Below are positions 24,960 through 33,775 of a DNA stretch of 64,000 nucleotides, in pieces. A program made the translations under genes and the position numbers. Location: contig UQGG01000005.1 of the NCBI GenBank assembly GCA_900540475.1, positions 1 through 64,000 of the forward strand, read 5' to 3'. The notes under the pieces are model-generated. The model made no database searches. It saw only the letters and a list, made by a program, of their open reading frames with translations, and was not told the origin of the DNA. The stretch comes from an uncultured Robinsoniella sp. (GTDB taxonomy: Bacteria; Bacillota; Clostridia; Lachnospirales; Lachnospiraceae). Position 1 is the stretch's first letter; the number at the start of each line of letters is the position of its first letter.

Positions 24960-25883
24960 ATGGCATATCTGGTATTTGATGCAGGTGGGACATTTACAAA
25001 GTATGCATTAATGAATGAAAATACAGATATTCTGGAGCGTGGGAAGTTTATTACGCCGGATTATACAACGGGAACGAAAGAAGCGTTTATCGGTATGATC
25101 AGCGACGTTATAGAACGTTATAAGGAAAGAATCGAGGGCATTGCCATCAGTATGCCCGGCATGCTGGACAGCGATGCAGGGTACTGTGTAACTGCCGGGT
25201 ATCTGGCATATTTATGCGGTACTCCACTGGCTGAGATTCTGTATGAGAGACATCAGATACCGGTCACAATCGAAAATGACGGGAAATGTGCTGCTTTGGC
25301 TGAATTCTGGAAAGGCAGCCTGAAAGGATGTACCAATGGTGCGGTTTTGGTTTTGGGTTCCGGAGTGGGCGGCGGACTGATTATTGATAAAAAGCTGTAT
25401 AAAGGCAGGCGGCAGACAGCAGGTGAATTCAGTTATGTGGCAGTGGAGGAAAACAGGAAGTACGAATTGGACGGCTACTGGGGAATGAAGAGCGGATTCC
25501 AGGGCTTTGCCAAAAGAGTGGCGTTTTATACCGGGGAGGATTGGGAAAAATATGACGGACTGCAATTATTTGAACGCGCTGAAGCAGGCGATGAAAAGGT
25601 GTTAAAGGGTCTGAAAGATTTTACGGACAGCCTTGCACTGCAGGTGTGCAATCTGAACATGCTGCTGGATCTGGATGTGGTTGCGGTAGGCGGCGGCATC
25701 AGCTGTCAGCCGCTGCTGCATGAGTATCTGGAAAAAAGCATTGACGGATATATGGAAAATCACCCCATGCGATTTTTAAGTCCCTATATCCCCAGACCGG
25801 TTGTGACCAATTGTGAATTCTATAATGATGCAAATTTAATCGGAGCACTATATCATTTTTTAAATAAAGGAGGAGCAGAATAA
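24960..25883 (+). CDS. ROK family sugar kinase
   Basis: A 307-residue kinase of the ROK family. The N-terminal phosphate motif is DAGGTFTKYAL (residues 6-16), with 'IENDGKCAALAEFW' (catalytic Asp in the ENDxxxAA motif) and 'VLGSGVGGGLIIDKKLYKG'. The Cys-rich zinc motif typical of glucokinase and NanK-type ROK proteins is absent. With a symporter upstream and a 6-phospho-beta-glucosidase downstream, it may phosphorylate the imported beta-glucoside, as beta-glucoside kinases (BglK) do. Its stop overlaps the GH1 start by one base. Confidence 0.85.
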   Translation: MAYLVFDAGGTFTKYALMNENTDILERGKFITPDYTTGTKEAFIGMISDVIERYKERIEGIAISMPGMLDSDAGYCVTAGYLAYLCGTPLAEILYERHQIPVTIENDGKCAALAEFWKGSLKGCTNGAVLVLGSGVGGGLIIDKKLYKGRRQTAGEFSYVAVEENRKYELDGYWGMKSGFQGFAKRVAFYTGEDWEKYDGLQLFERAEAGDEKVLKGLKDFTDSLALQVCNLNMLLDLDVVAVGGGISCQPLLHEYLEKSIDGYMENHPMRFLSPYIPRPVVTNCEFYNDANLIGALYHFLNKGGAE

Positions 25884-27298
25884 TGGGATTTCCGGAGAAT
25901 TTTTTATGGGGCGGCGCAGTTGCGGCAAACCAGTGCGAAGGTGCTTATCTGGAAGACGGAAAAGGTCTGAGCATACAGGATGTAACACCCCATGGCATTA
26001 CAGGTCCAAGGACAAAAGAGCCGACGGACGATAACATGAAGCTAGTGGGCATTGATTTCTACCACAAATACAGAGAAGATCTCAAACTGTTTGCAGAAAT
26101 GGGATTCAAAGTGTTTCGGACATCCATTGCCTGGAGCCGTATTTTTCCAAAGGGTGATGAAGAACAGCCAAACGAGGCAGGGCTTAAATTCTATGATGAC
26201 CTGTTTGATGAGTGCCGCAAATACGGCATGGAACCGCTGGTTACCCTGTCACACTATGAGACACCGCTCTATCTGGCGGAGGAATATGATGGCTGGATCA
26301 ATCCGAAAATGATTGGTTTTTATGAAAAATTTGTTACCTGTGTATTTCGGCGCTATCAAGACAAGGTAAGGTATTGGCTTACCTTTAACGAAATTAACTC
26401 CATTCTCCATGAGCCCTTCTTAAGCGGAGGAATTCAGACACCGAAAGAACAGCTGACTGAGACACAGCTGTTTCAGGCAGTGCATCATGAATTTGTGGCA
26501 AGCGCTTTGGCGGTAAAGATCGGACACGACATTAATCCGGATTTTAAAATCGGTTGTATGGTGCTCAGTATGCCGATTTACCCATTGACTCCCAATCCCG
26601 ATGATGTGATTGCCGTAATGGAAAAAGACCATATGAACATGTTTTTTGCGGATGTACAGGTACGCGGAACTTACCCGGGTTATATGAACCGATATTTCAG
26701 GGAGCATGGCATTTCATTAAAGATCACAGAAGAAGAACGTAGGATTTTGACAAATACCGTGGATTTCGTATCATTCAGCTATTACATGAGTATCTGCGAA
26801 ACCGCAGATAAAAGCCTTGGGGAATCGGGAAAAGGAAACCTTCTGGGAGGTGTGAGAAATCCCTTGTTAAAGGAAAGCGAATGGGGATGGCAGATAGATC
26901 CCAAGGGTCTGCGCTATGTCCTGAATACCTTTTACGACCGCTATCAGAAACCGCTTTTCATTGTGGAGAACGGGCTGGGTGCAATGGATAAGCTGGTAAT
27001 GGGGACGGATGGAAATAAAACGGTAGAAGATGATTACCGCATTGATTACTTAAGAGACCATTTAAAGCAGGTAGAAGAAGCGATAGAAGATGGTGTCCCG
27101 GTGATGGGATATACAACCTGGGGGTGCATAGACCTGGTAAGTGCTTCAACCGCAGAATTAAAAAAACGCTATGGATTTATCTATGTAGACCGAAACGATG
27201 ACGGATCCGGTACCTTAGAACGTTATAAGAAGAAATCATTTTACTGGTATCAGAAAGTAATTGCTACCAATGGAAAAAATCTGGATGAGGATATATAA
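25883..27298 (+). CDS. Glycoside hydrolase family 1, probable 6-phospho-beta-glucosidase
   Basis: A 471-residue retaining GH1 enzyme. Acid/base Glu170 is in TFNEIN and nucleophile Glu362 in IVENG. The region SASTAELKKRYGFIYVD (S420-D436) carries the Ser and Lys-x-Tyr (K428, Y430) pattern that binds the 6-phosphate in BglA-type enzymes, so a phosphorylated substrate is likely. In the absence of a PTS gene the phosphate would come from the ROK kinase. It ends the operon and is followed by a terminator. Confidence 0.9.
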   Translation: MGFPENFLWGGAVAANQCEGAYLEDGKGLSIQDVTPHGITGPRTKEPTDDNMKLVGIDFYHKYREDLKLFAEMGFKVFRTSIAWSRIFPKGDEEQPNEAGLKFYDDLFDECRKYGMEPLVTLSHYETPLYLAEEYDGWINPKMIGFYEKFVTCVFRRYQDKVRYWLTFNEINSILHEPFLSGGIQTPKEQLTETQLFQAVHHEFVASALAVKIGHDINPDFKIGCMVLSMPIYPLTPNPDDVIAVMEKDHMNMFFADVQVRGTYPGYMNRYFREHGISLKITEEERRILTNTVDFVSFSYYMSICETADKSLGESGKGNLLGGVRNPLLKESEWGWQIDPKGLRYVLNTFYDRYQKPLFIVENGLGAMDKLVMGTDGNKTVEDDYRIDYLRDHLKQVEEAIEDGVPVMGYTTWGCIDLVSASTAELKKRYGFIYVDRNDDGSGTLERYKKKSFYWYQKVIATNGKNLDEDI

Positions 27299-27346
27299 AC
27301 CAGGAAATATAAATCAGGATATATAAACAGACAATAACAGTATGAG

Positions 27347-27392
27347 AAATGCAGAGGGTGCGAATGGTAATGTCGGATTCCGCTGCATTTTT
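27347..27392 (+). terminator. Intrinsic terminator after the GH1 gene
   Basis: AAATGCAG (27347-27354) pairs with CTGCATTT (27383-27390), with extra pairing inside the loop, and a short T-run follows. Confidence 0.65.
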
Positions 27393-27434
27393 CAGATCAA
27401 ACAACCAATAACCAAATAAAATTTCAAGTTAGCC

Positions 27435-27463
27435 TTGACAAACACCGTGCCGGGGTGTACACT
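27435..27463 (+). promoter_or_regulatory. Promoter of the magnesium ATPase gene
   Basis: TTGACA (27435-27440) and TACACT (27458-27463) with a 17-bp spacer, directly before the M-box. Confidence 0.7.
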
Positions 27464-27475
27464 GAAGAAAATTAA

Positions 27476-27640
27476 ATAGTTCCGGTAGGTAAGGTTACCA
27501 CAGGGATACGGACTGTTGCCGCGAAATGATGGAGACATCATAAGTTGGTTTGAACAGGCCGCATCGAAAAACAAGGTGCAGCATAATACAGTTTCATCGC
27601 CCTGTGATACTAAAGCTCAAACGGTGGCAGGTTCTATATT
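27476..27640 (+). promoter_or_regulatory. M-box (magnesium) riboswitch
   Basis: Conserved M-box parts appear in order: GGTAGGTAAGGTTACCAC, GGGATACGGACTGTTGCCGC, a variable hairpin (ATGATGGAGACATCAT), and CTGTGATACTAAAGCTCAAA near the 3' end. It precedes a Mg-translocating P-type ATPase and is followed by a terminator, consistent with shut-off when Mg2+ is high. Limits are approximate. Confidence 0.88.
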
Positions 27641-27672
27641 ATTTTAATAATATGGCTGAAGTAGAATGTATA

Positions 27673-27712
27673 TTCCCATACCATAGTTTGTCCTTTGGTA
27701 TGGGATTTTTTT
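27673..27712 (+). terminator. Riboswitch-controlled terminator of the M-box
   Basis: CCCATACCA pairs with TGGTATGGG, followed by ATTTTTTT. It is the expected expression platform of the M-box. Confidence 0.85.
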
Positions 27713-27737
27713 ATAAAAAGTAAAGGAGGTGGTAAGA

Positions 27738-27869
27738 ATGGATAGTGGAGGCAGTCATGAGCGATATATGATCAGCGCAGAGGGCACAGATGAAGTTTTG
27801 GAATTGCCGGGAGTGGATCACACATCCATTCTTAGGCTTCCCGGGTGGTTTTGTAATCTGAATTATTAG
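27738..27869 (+). CDS. Small ORF of 43 codons between the M-box and the Mg ATPase
   Basis: A short frame starting MDSGGSHERYMISAEG and ending LPGWFCNLNY, preceded by the very strong AAAGGAGGTGG site (27722-27732) at good spacing. It is acidic to neutral, has no transmembrane segment, and matches no family I recognise. It lies on the same transcript as the Mg ATPase, 197 bp upstream of it. It could be a leader peptide, a small regulatory partner of the pump, or a chance frame; the ribosome binding site argues that it is translated. Confidence 0.55.
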   Translation: MDSGGSHERYMISAEGTDEVLELPGVDHTSILRLPGWFCNLNY

Positions 27870-28066
27870 AAGACAATGTCATTTTCCGGTTCGTGAATAT
27901 TTCATCAGTTGCCATCGCTGCTGTTTTTATGCACATTTGATATATTTGCTGCGGAACGAATGTTCCCGGCATTTATGCCTGCTATGTAAATGAAAACGAT
28001 AGCGGTGGATTTTTATGCCCTTTTTTAAGAACATGTAAGGTTATTAAAAAAAGGAGGTATAAGACA
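27870..28066 (+). other. Second untranslated segment before the Mg ATPase
   Basis: No gene is seen. CCATCGCT (near 27913) can pair with AGCGGTGG (near 27992) as a long-range stem followed by ATTTTTATG, which could be an additional attenuator. The ATPase ribosome binding site AAAAGGAGG lies at the end. Confidence 0.35.
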
Positions 28067-30826
28067 ATGAAAAAAAACAGAATGAAAAATATGGTACGCC
28101 GTGAGACGGTGAATGAAAAATTAAAATATGCAGCAACACTTGAATGGAATAAATTTTATGAGGAATTTCAGACCTCATCAGAGGGAATGACAAAGGAACA
28201 GTTAGAAGCTTCGGAAGAAAACTATGGAAAAAATATTGTGACCCACGGACAGAAAGAGTCTCTTTTTAAAAGAATCTGCGGGGCTTTTATCAATCCGTTT
28301 ACCGCAATTTTATTTGTATTGGCGGCAGTTTCTGTATTTACGGATATTATTTTTGCAGATCCGGGAGAACAAAATCCGGTTACGGTTATCATCATTACAA
28401 CGATGGTAATGATATCCGGTCTGCTGCGTTTTATACAGGAAACCAGGAGTGGAAATGCGGCAGCCAGATTATCGGCTATGATACGGACCACTACCTGTGT
28501 AAAGAGAATGGAAGAAGGATCACGGGAAATCCTGCTGGAAGATGTGGCAGTTGGGGATGTGGTACTGCTTTCTGCAGGAGATATGATACCTGCCGATATC
28601 CGGATTATTTCCGCAAAAGACCTGTTTATCAGCCAGTCGGCGCTTACCGGAGAAAGTGAACCGGTGGAGAAGTGCAGTGCATTAATAGGCAGTACTGATG
28701 CAGTGATGAACAGTATACATGCTGAGACGAACAGTATACATGGAGTGATGAGCAGCACAGATGCAGTGACGGATTACTCCAACCTGGCGTTTATGGGCAG
28801 TAATGTAATCAGCGGCAGTGCAGCGGGCGTAGTTATTACAGTAGGGAATGATACCATGCTTGGTGAAATGGCAAAATCCCTCTCAGATAAGCCGGCACAA
28901 ACCTCTTTCGAAAAAGGGGTGAACTCGGTTTCCTGGGTATTGATCCGATTTATGCTGATCATGGTTCCGGTAGTTTTCTTCATCAATGGATATACGAAAA
29001 ATGACTGGATGGATGCAGCGCTGTTTGCCATTTCGGTAGCGGTAGGACTGACGCCTGAAATGCTGCCCATGATAGTCACAACCTGTCTGGCAAAAGGTGC
29101 CGTATCCATGTCCAGGCAAAAGGTTATCATCAAGAATCTCAATGCGATCCAGAATCTTGGGTCCATCGATATCCTGTGTACCGACAAGACCGGCACCCTC
29201 ACAAGAGATAAGGTAGTACTGGAATATCATCTGGATATCGAAGGAAATGAAGATCCCAGAGTATTGCGCCATGGATTTCTAAACAGCTATTATCAGACAG
29301 GGCTTAAAAACTTAATGGATATTGCAATTATAGACAGAACCAACGAATTGCAGGAACAGGAGTTACAGCTTCAGGGCATACATTCTAACTACACGAAAGT
29401 AGATGAGATACCGTTTGATTTCGAAAGACGCAGGATGAGTGTGGTGGTAGCGGATAAAAACGGCAAGACCCAGATGATTACAAAAGGTGCCGTAGAGGAG
29501 ATGCTCCGGGTCTCGGCATTTGCAGAATACGAAGGGAAAGTGGAACCGCTCACAGACCAGATGCGCAGCAAAATCCTCACGAAGGTAGAAGAATTAAATG
29601 AAACGGGAATGCGTGTGATAGCTGTGGCACAGAAGACGAATCCCTCACCGGAAGGAGCCTTCTCTGTTGCAGATGAAGCAGATATGGTTTTGATTGGTTA
29701 CCTGGCATTTCTGGATCCGCCTAAGGAAACAGCAGCTGCGGCTATAAAAGCACTCCACGGATATGGCGTGAAAGTGAAAGTCCTGACCGGAGATAATGAA
29801 AAAGTTACCTGTTGTATTTGTAAACAGGTAGGCTTGTCAACGGAACATCTCCTTTTAGGAACCCAGGTGGATGCCATGGATGACAGCCAGTTGGCAGAAG
29901 AAGCAGAAAAGACAACGATATTTGCAAAACTCTCCCCTGCCCAGAAGGCAAGAGTTGTAAAGATCCTTCAGGGCAACGGGCATGCTGTAGGGTATATGGG
30001 AGACGGGATCAATGATGCGGCAGCCATGAAGGCATCGGATGTGGGCATTTCGGTGGATACAGCAGTGGATATTGCTAAGGAATCCGCGGATACCATTCTT
30101 CTGGAAAAAGATTTAATGGTATTGGAAAAAGGTATTTTGGAAGGCAGAAAAACCTATGCCAACATGATCAAATATATAAAAATGACGGCTTCCTCAAACT
30201 TTGGAAATATGTTCTCGGTACTTGCAGCAAGCGCATTCCTGCCGTTTCTTCCAATGGCAGCGATCCATTTAATCCTGCTGAACCTGATTTATGATATTTC
30301 CTGTACAGCGATACCCTGGGACAATGTAGACAGCGAATTTCTGGCTGTGCCGAAGAAGTGGGATGCTTCATCCGTCAGTAAATTCATGCTGTGGATAGGA
30401 CCAACCAGCTCGGTATTTGATATAGCAACATACCTGGTAATGTATTTTGTAATTTGTCCGCTTATGAGCGGAGGCTTCATGTATCATCAGATTACCGATC
30501 CCCAGATGCAGGATGCATTTATTGCAGTCTTTCAGGCAGGCTGGTTTATTGAATCCATGTGGAGCCAGACCTTAGTCATCCACATGATCCGTACACCAAA
30601 GGTTCCATTTATCCAGAGCCATGCATCCGCTCCGGTCACGATTCTGACCCTGGGAGGAATTCTGGCTGCAACCGCAATTCCATTTACAGGATTAGGCAGC
30701 CTGCTGGGTCTAGCGGCATTACCGGCAGTGTATTTTGTTATTTTGGTAGCGGTCATTGTATGTTATATGGGATTGGCTACGTTTATGAAGAAGATGTATA
30801 TTCGGAGATATGGGGAATTGTTATAG
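28067..30826 (+). CDS. mgtA: Magnesium-translocating P-type ATPase (MgtA/MgtB type)
   Basis: A 919-residue P-type ATPase (P3B). Visible are the A-domain motif TGES (about residues 194-197), the membrane phosphorylation-coupled motif 'VGLTPEMLPM', phosphorylated Asp373 in CTDKTGTLT, and the hinge 'MGDGINDAAAMKASDVG'. About ten transmembrane segments are present, including a C-terminal set of six. It imports Mg2+ and is controlled by the M-box upstream. Just after the TGES motif an unusual insertion (residues about 208-235) consists of four 7-residue tandem units. Confidence 0.93.
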   Translation: MKKNRMKNMVRRETVNEKLKYAATLEWNKFYEEFQTSSEGMTKEQLEASEENYGKNIVTHGQKESLFKRICGAFINPFTAILFVLAAVSVFTDIIFADPGEQNPVTVIIITTMVMISGLLRFIQETRSGNAAARLSAMIRTTTCVKRMEEGSREILLEDVAVGDVVLLSAGDMIPADIRIISAKDLFISQSALTGESEPVEKCSALIGSTDAVMNSIHAETNSIHGVMSSTDAVTDYSNLAFMGSNVISGSAAGVVITVGNDTMLGEMAKSLSDKPAQTSFEKGVNSVSWVLIRFMLIMVPVVFFINGYTKNDWMDAALFAISVAVGLTPEMLPMIVTTCLAKGAVSMSRQKVIIKNLNAIQNLGSIDILCTDKTGTLTRDKVVLEYHLDIEGNEDPRVLRHGFLNSYYQTGLKNLMDIAIIDRTNELQEQELQLQGIHSNYTKVDEIPFDFERRRMSVVVADKNGKTQMITKGAVEEMLRVSAFAEYEGKVEPLTDQMRSKILTKVEELNETGMRVIAVAQKTNPSPEGAFSVADEADMVLIGYLAFLDPPKETAAAAIKALHGYGVKVKVLTGDNEKVTCCICKQVGLSTEHLLLGTQVDAMDDSQLAEEAEKTTIFAKLSPAQKARVVKILQGNGHAVGYMGDGINDAAAMKASDVGISVDTAVDIAKESADTILLEKDLMVLEKGILEGRKTYANMIKYIKMTASSNFGNMFSVLAASAFLPFLPMAAIHLILLNLIYDISCTAIPWDNVDSEFLAVPKKWDASSVSKFMLWIGPTSSVFDIATYLVMYFVICPLMSGGFMYHQITDPQMQDAFIAVFQAGWFIESMWSQTLVIHMIRTPKVPFIQSHASAPVTILTLGGILAATAIPFTGLGSLLGLAALPAVYFVILVAVIVCYMGLATFMKKMYIRRYGELL
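28688..28771 (+). repeat. Four in-frame 21-bp tandem units inside mgtA
   Basis: The units encode GSTDAVM, NSIHAET, NSIHGVM and SSTDAVT. Units 2 and 3 share AACAGTATACATG; units 1 and 4 share GATGCAGTGA. The insert makes the loop between PVEK and NLAFMG about 20 residues longer than in Escherichia MgtA. Confidence 0.75.
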
Positions 30827-30895
30827 GGAATGATCAAACATATGATGAACTATATTGTCTGCATATTATGCAGAGAAGTATATCTATATTTGGAG

Positions 30896-30936
30896 AAAGA
30901 GCAGGAACGGGCATTGCCGCAGGTTCCTGCTCTTTT
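30896..30936 (+). terminator. Intrinsic terminator after mgtA
   Basis: AGAGCAGGAAC pairs with GTTCCTGCTCT, followed by TTTT. It lies about 70 bp after the mgtA stop. Confidence 0.85.
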
Positions 30937-31069
30937 GCCGGATTTCGCAATAGATTTGTAAGGAAAAATTAAATAAATTGAAATACATATTTTACTCACA
31001 TTTCTTTGATAATATAATAAACTGGTGGTTATTATAAATGATAATAATACATATAGGAGGAGCAATTTA

Positions 31070-31720
31070 ATGAAGAAAAGAGCACCATATATTATCGCGA
31101 TGGGACTTGCCGTTCTTGCATTGACCGGATGTCAGGGAAATGATTCAGCAAAAGAAACACAGGCGGGCAGTGTACAGACAGAAGCGGTAACAGAAGCCAA
31201 AACAGAAGCAGCCAAAGCAGAGGGCACAGAAGGAAGCAAAACTGAGGATGCAGAAGCAGGTTCAGAAAATGCAGGATCAGACGCAGGAAGCGGCGCAGCT
31301 GAAAAGAACTCTGTATACGAGGAAGGCGGCTGGAAAGTTACCTATGAAGATGTTATGTCAGATACAAAACTGGAAAATGTATCGACACAGCTGGGCTATA
31401 CAGATGTCAGCACCAGCGAATACCATAAGGAGGCTTCTGAAGGTAAAAAATTCTGCATGATTAAGTTGATCTTTGAAAAAGTAGACAGCAAGGAAGAAAT
31501 AGATTTTACAAAGTTAAAATTAGTGGATGAAAATGGAAATGAATATAACCGTATGGATGATACCTTCATTAGTGATCTGGGAATGAAACGGCTGCAGGGG
31601 ACAAAGCTTAATTTTGGTACAAATGAAGGCTGGATCTGTTATGAAGTGGATGAATCAGCCACCCAGCTTACATTAGAATATCCTTTTGAAGCAGGTAACC
31701 TGAGTGTTCAGGTACTGTAG
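31070..31720 (+). CDS. Lipoprotein with DUF4352-like (telokin-type Ig) domain
   Basis: A 216-residue lipoprotein with lipobox LTGC (Cys21). Residues about 25-80 are a low-complexity Ala/Glu/Thr/Lys linker, typical of a wall-spanning stalk; residues about 85-215 form a beta-sandwich resembling DUF4352 ('KFCMIKLIFEKVDSKEEIDF', 'LVDENGNEYNRMDD'). ATG 31070 follows ATAGGAGGAG. It leads the sulfotransferase cluster (15 bp to the next gene) and may be co-expressed with it. Its binding partner is unknown. Confidence 0.8.
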   Translation: MKKRAPYIIAMGLAVLALTGCQGNDSAKETQAGSVQTEAVTEAKTEAAKAEGTEGSKTEDAEAGSENAGSDAGSGAAEKNSVYEEGGWKVTYEDVMSDTKLENVSTQLGYTDVSTSEYHKEASEGKKFCMIKLIFEKVDSKEEIDFTKLKLVDENGNEYNRMDDTFISDLGMKRLQGTKLNFGTNEGWICYEVDESATQLTLEYPFEAGNLSVQVL

Positions 31721-31735
31721 AGGGGATTAATTATA

Positions 31736-33763
31736 ATGAAGAAAAAATCATTAATAGTAGGTGCAGCTGCTTTAGCAGTGGTGGTTTGCCTGGGTGGTTT
31801 TGGTTATGTTTATATGACAAAGCCGAATTTCAGGTTTACGAATACCCGTATGAGCGACAAAGATAAAGGACCGCAATATGTAAAGGTGAAAGTGGATGGC
31901 AAAAAGACTATGCCAATTGCTGCCAATGAAGAGTCCGGCAAAAATATTACTACAGATATTCCAAAGGCTGACAGCCTGGAAGAGGCTACATATCAGGTAG
32001 ACCAGATGATTAACCAGGAGCTTCAAAACGGAGGTTATTCTTTTGAAGAGCCGTTAGTTATTCAGGATCCATATCAGAATTCACCCTTAACAGCAATTGC
32101 CGTATATTCCGGGGAAAACAGTAGCTCTGTAAGAGTTACGGTTAAAGGCAGGAAGGCAGAAAATGATATTGTGGACACCGTAGATGCTGCAAAGGATCAT
32201 CTTATACCAATCGTTGGACTTTATCCAAATACGGAAAATGAAGTGCTGCTGGAAGAATTGGACGCCAATGGAAAAGCAGTAAAATCCAACACCTTAAAGA
32301 TTCAGACGGAAGATTTGCCGGATGCTCTGCGCGAAGCGGTAAAGGTAGAAGAAAAGACCACAGAATCGGCAATGGGGCTTATGATTATAACCGGAGGAGG
32401 TACACCGTATCTCTATGGTTTTGATTCCAATGGTGATATTCGATGGTATCTGTTAAACAAACCGGGTGCAACTTTTGGAGGTTATCCGCTGGCAAATGGA
32501 CATTTTCTGATCGAAGCAGAAAATACACTGATGCCTACCGCAGGTAAACCCAGATCGGCACAGTTTCACGAAATAGATTTAACCGGCAGAGTCTATCAGG
32601 ATTATTTCTTTGCTTCCGGCACGCATCATGAGGTAAAGGAAAAGGAAGCAGACGGAAATCTTATGGTGCTTTCTGATTCCGGAGAAGGCTATGTACAGGA
32701 TCTTCTTCAGGAATATGACCGCTCTACAGGAGAACTGGTCAAAGAACTGGATTTAAAGGAAGTCTTTAAAGACAGCGGCTATGTCAGCAAATCTGACTGG
32801 GCACATACAAACACCTTTTCCTATGATCCCGATACGGATTCCATTATCGTTAATCCAAGAAATCTTCATTCCGGTGTTAAAATTAACTGGAAAACCAATG
32901 AAATTGAATGGATTCTTGGAGATCCCAGATTCTGGGAAGGAACCGGATTAGAGGACAAGGTATTGAAACCCCAGGGCGATATACAGTGGCATTATCAGCC
33001 TCATACCCTCTATCAGCTGGCGGAAGATGTTGATAACAATCCTGAGACAATTCATGTTATGGTTTATGACAACCACAATGATTCAGACAGAGAGGTTGAT
33101 TACTTTGAGGCGACAGGCGAATCTTATGTAAAACTGTATACCATTGATCCGGCGAAGATGACCGTAACACAGGACCACGTGTATCCCTGTGAATATTCAT
33201 CTGTTACGTCTAATTATCTGCTGGATTATGCCAAGAAAAGAGTATTTGCTGTAAGTGCATATTCCGGCGAATCCAAAACCGGTTTATATGGGAAGATCAT
33301 GGAGTTTGATTACGATTCGGAGGAGGTATTGAATCAATACTTTATTAACCACAACTTCTACAGGGGATATTCCATACAGGTGAATCTGAACAGCTGTCTG
33401 AAAGAAGTAAATGTCAGCGATACTTACTTAAAAGGTGAGCTGCGCGCACCGGTACAGGTAGATAAAAAAGTGAATAAACCGATCCGAAACTTAAAAGAAG
33501 ATTCAAAAGCGCAGATCAGTATGTCATTATTAAAGGACATTCTCATGTTCAGCGCACAGAATCACACTTATACCCAGGTAATTTTTTCTGGTGAAAATCA
33601 AACCTATGTATATGATATTTCTGATATTAAGATGAGATCAAAAGTTTCCTTTATATATGCAGTACCAATTCCATTAAGTGAAATGGCAGCAGACACATAC
33701 CAGATCTATGTTATGTGCCAGGATGATTATTTTAATCTAAATCAATCGATCACTATTTCTTAG
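31736..33763 (+). CDS. Arylsulfate sulfotransferase (ASST), membrane-anchored, copy 1
   Basis: A 675-residue PAPS-independent arylsulfate:phenol sulfotransferase, acting outside the membrane. An N-terminal membrane helix (residues about 5-26) lacks a lipobox. An Ig-like N-terminal domain (about 100-200) precedes a six-bladed propeller. Residues equivalent to the E. coli active site are all present: His297/His298 (GTHHE), His357 and Asn359 (DWAHTNT), Arg375 (NPRN) and His423 (YQPHT), the last matching the histidine that is transiently sulfurylated. It transfers sulfate from aryl sulfates to phenolic acceptors. Four ASST genes follow one another here. Confidence 0.92.
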   Translation: MKKKSLIVGAAALAVVVCLGGFGYVYMTKPNFRFTNTRMSDKDKGPQYVKVKVDGKKTMPIAANEESGKNITTDIPKADSLEEATYQVDQMINQELQNGGYSFEEPLVIQDPYQNSPLTAIAVYSGENSSSVRVTVKGRKAENDIVDTVDAAKDHLIPIVGLYPNTENEVLLEELDANGKAVKSNTLKIQTEDLPDALREAVKVEEKTTESAMGLMIITGGGTPYLYGFDSNGDIRWYLLNKPGATFGGYPLANGHFLIEAENTLMPTAGKPRSAQFHEIDLTGRVYQDYFFASGTHHEVKEKEADGNLMVLSDSGEGYVQDLLQEYDRSTGELVKELDLKEVFKDSGYVSKSDWAHTNTFSYDPDTDSIIVNPRNLHSGVKINWKTNEIEWILGDPRFWEGTGLEDKVLKPQGDIQWHYQPHTLYQLAEDVDNNPETIHVMVYDNHNDSDREVDYFEATGESYVKLYTIDPAKMTVTQDHVYPCEYSSVTSNYLLDYAKKRVFAVSAYSGESKTGLYGKIMEFDYDSEEVLNQYFINHNFYRGYSIQVNLNSCLKEVNVSDTYLKGELRAPVQVDKKVNKPIRNLKEDSKAQISMSLLKDILMFSAQNHTYTQVIFSGENQTYVYDISDIKMRSKVSFIYAVPIPLSEMAADTYQIYVMCQDDYFNLNQSITIS

Positions 33764-33775
33764 CAGGAGGAGAAA

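Noticed and set aside
30831..30972. Plus-strand frame 30559-30972 running past the end of mgtA
   Set aside because: It is a shadow frame of mgtA and extends through the terminator; no ribosome binding site.
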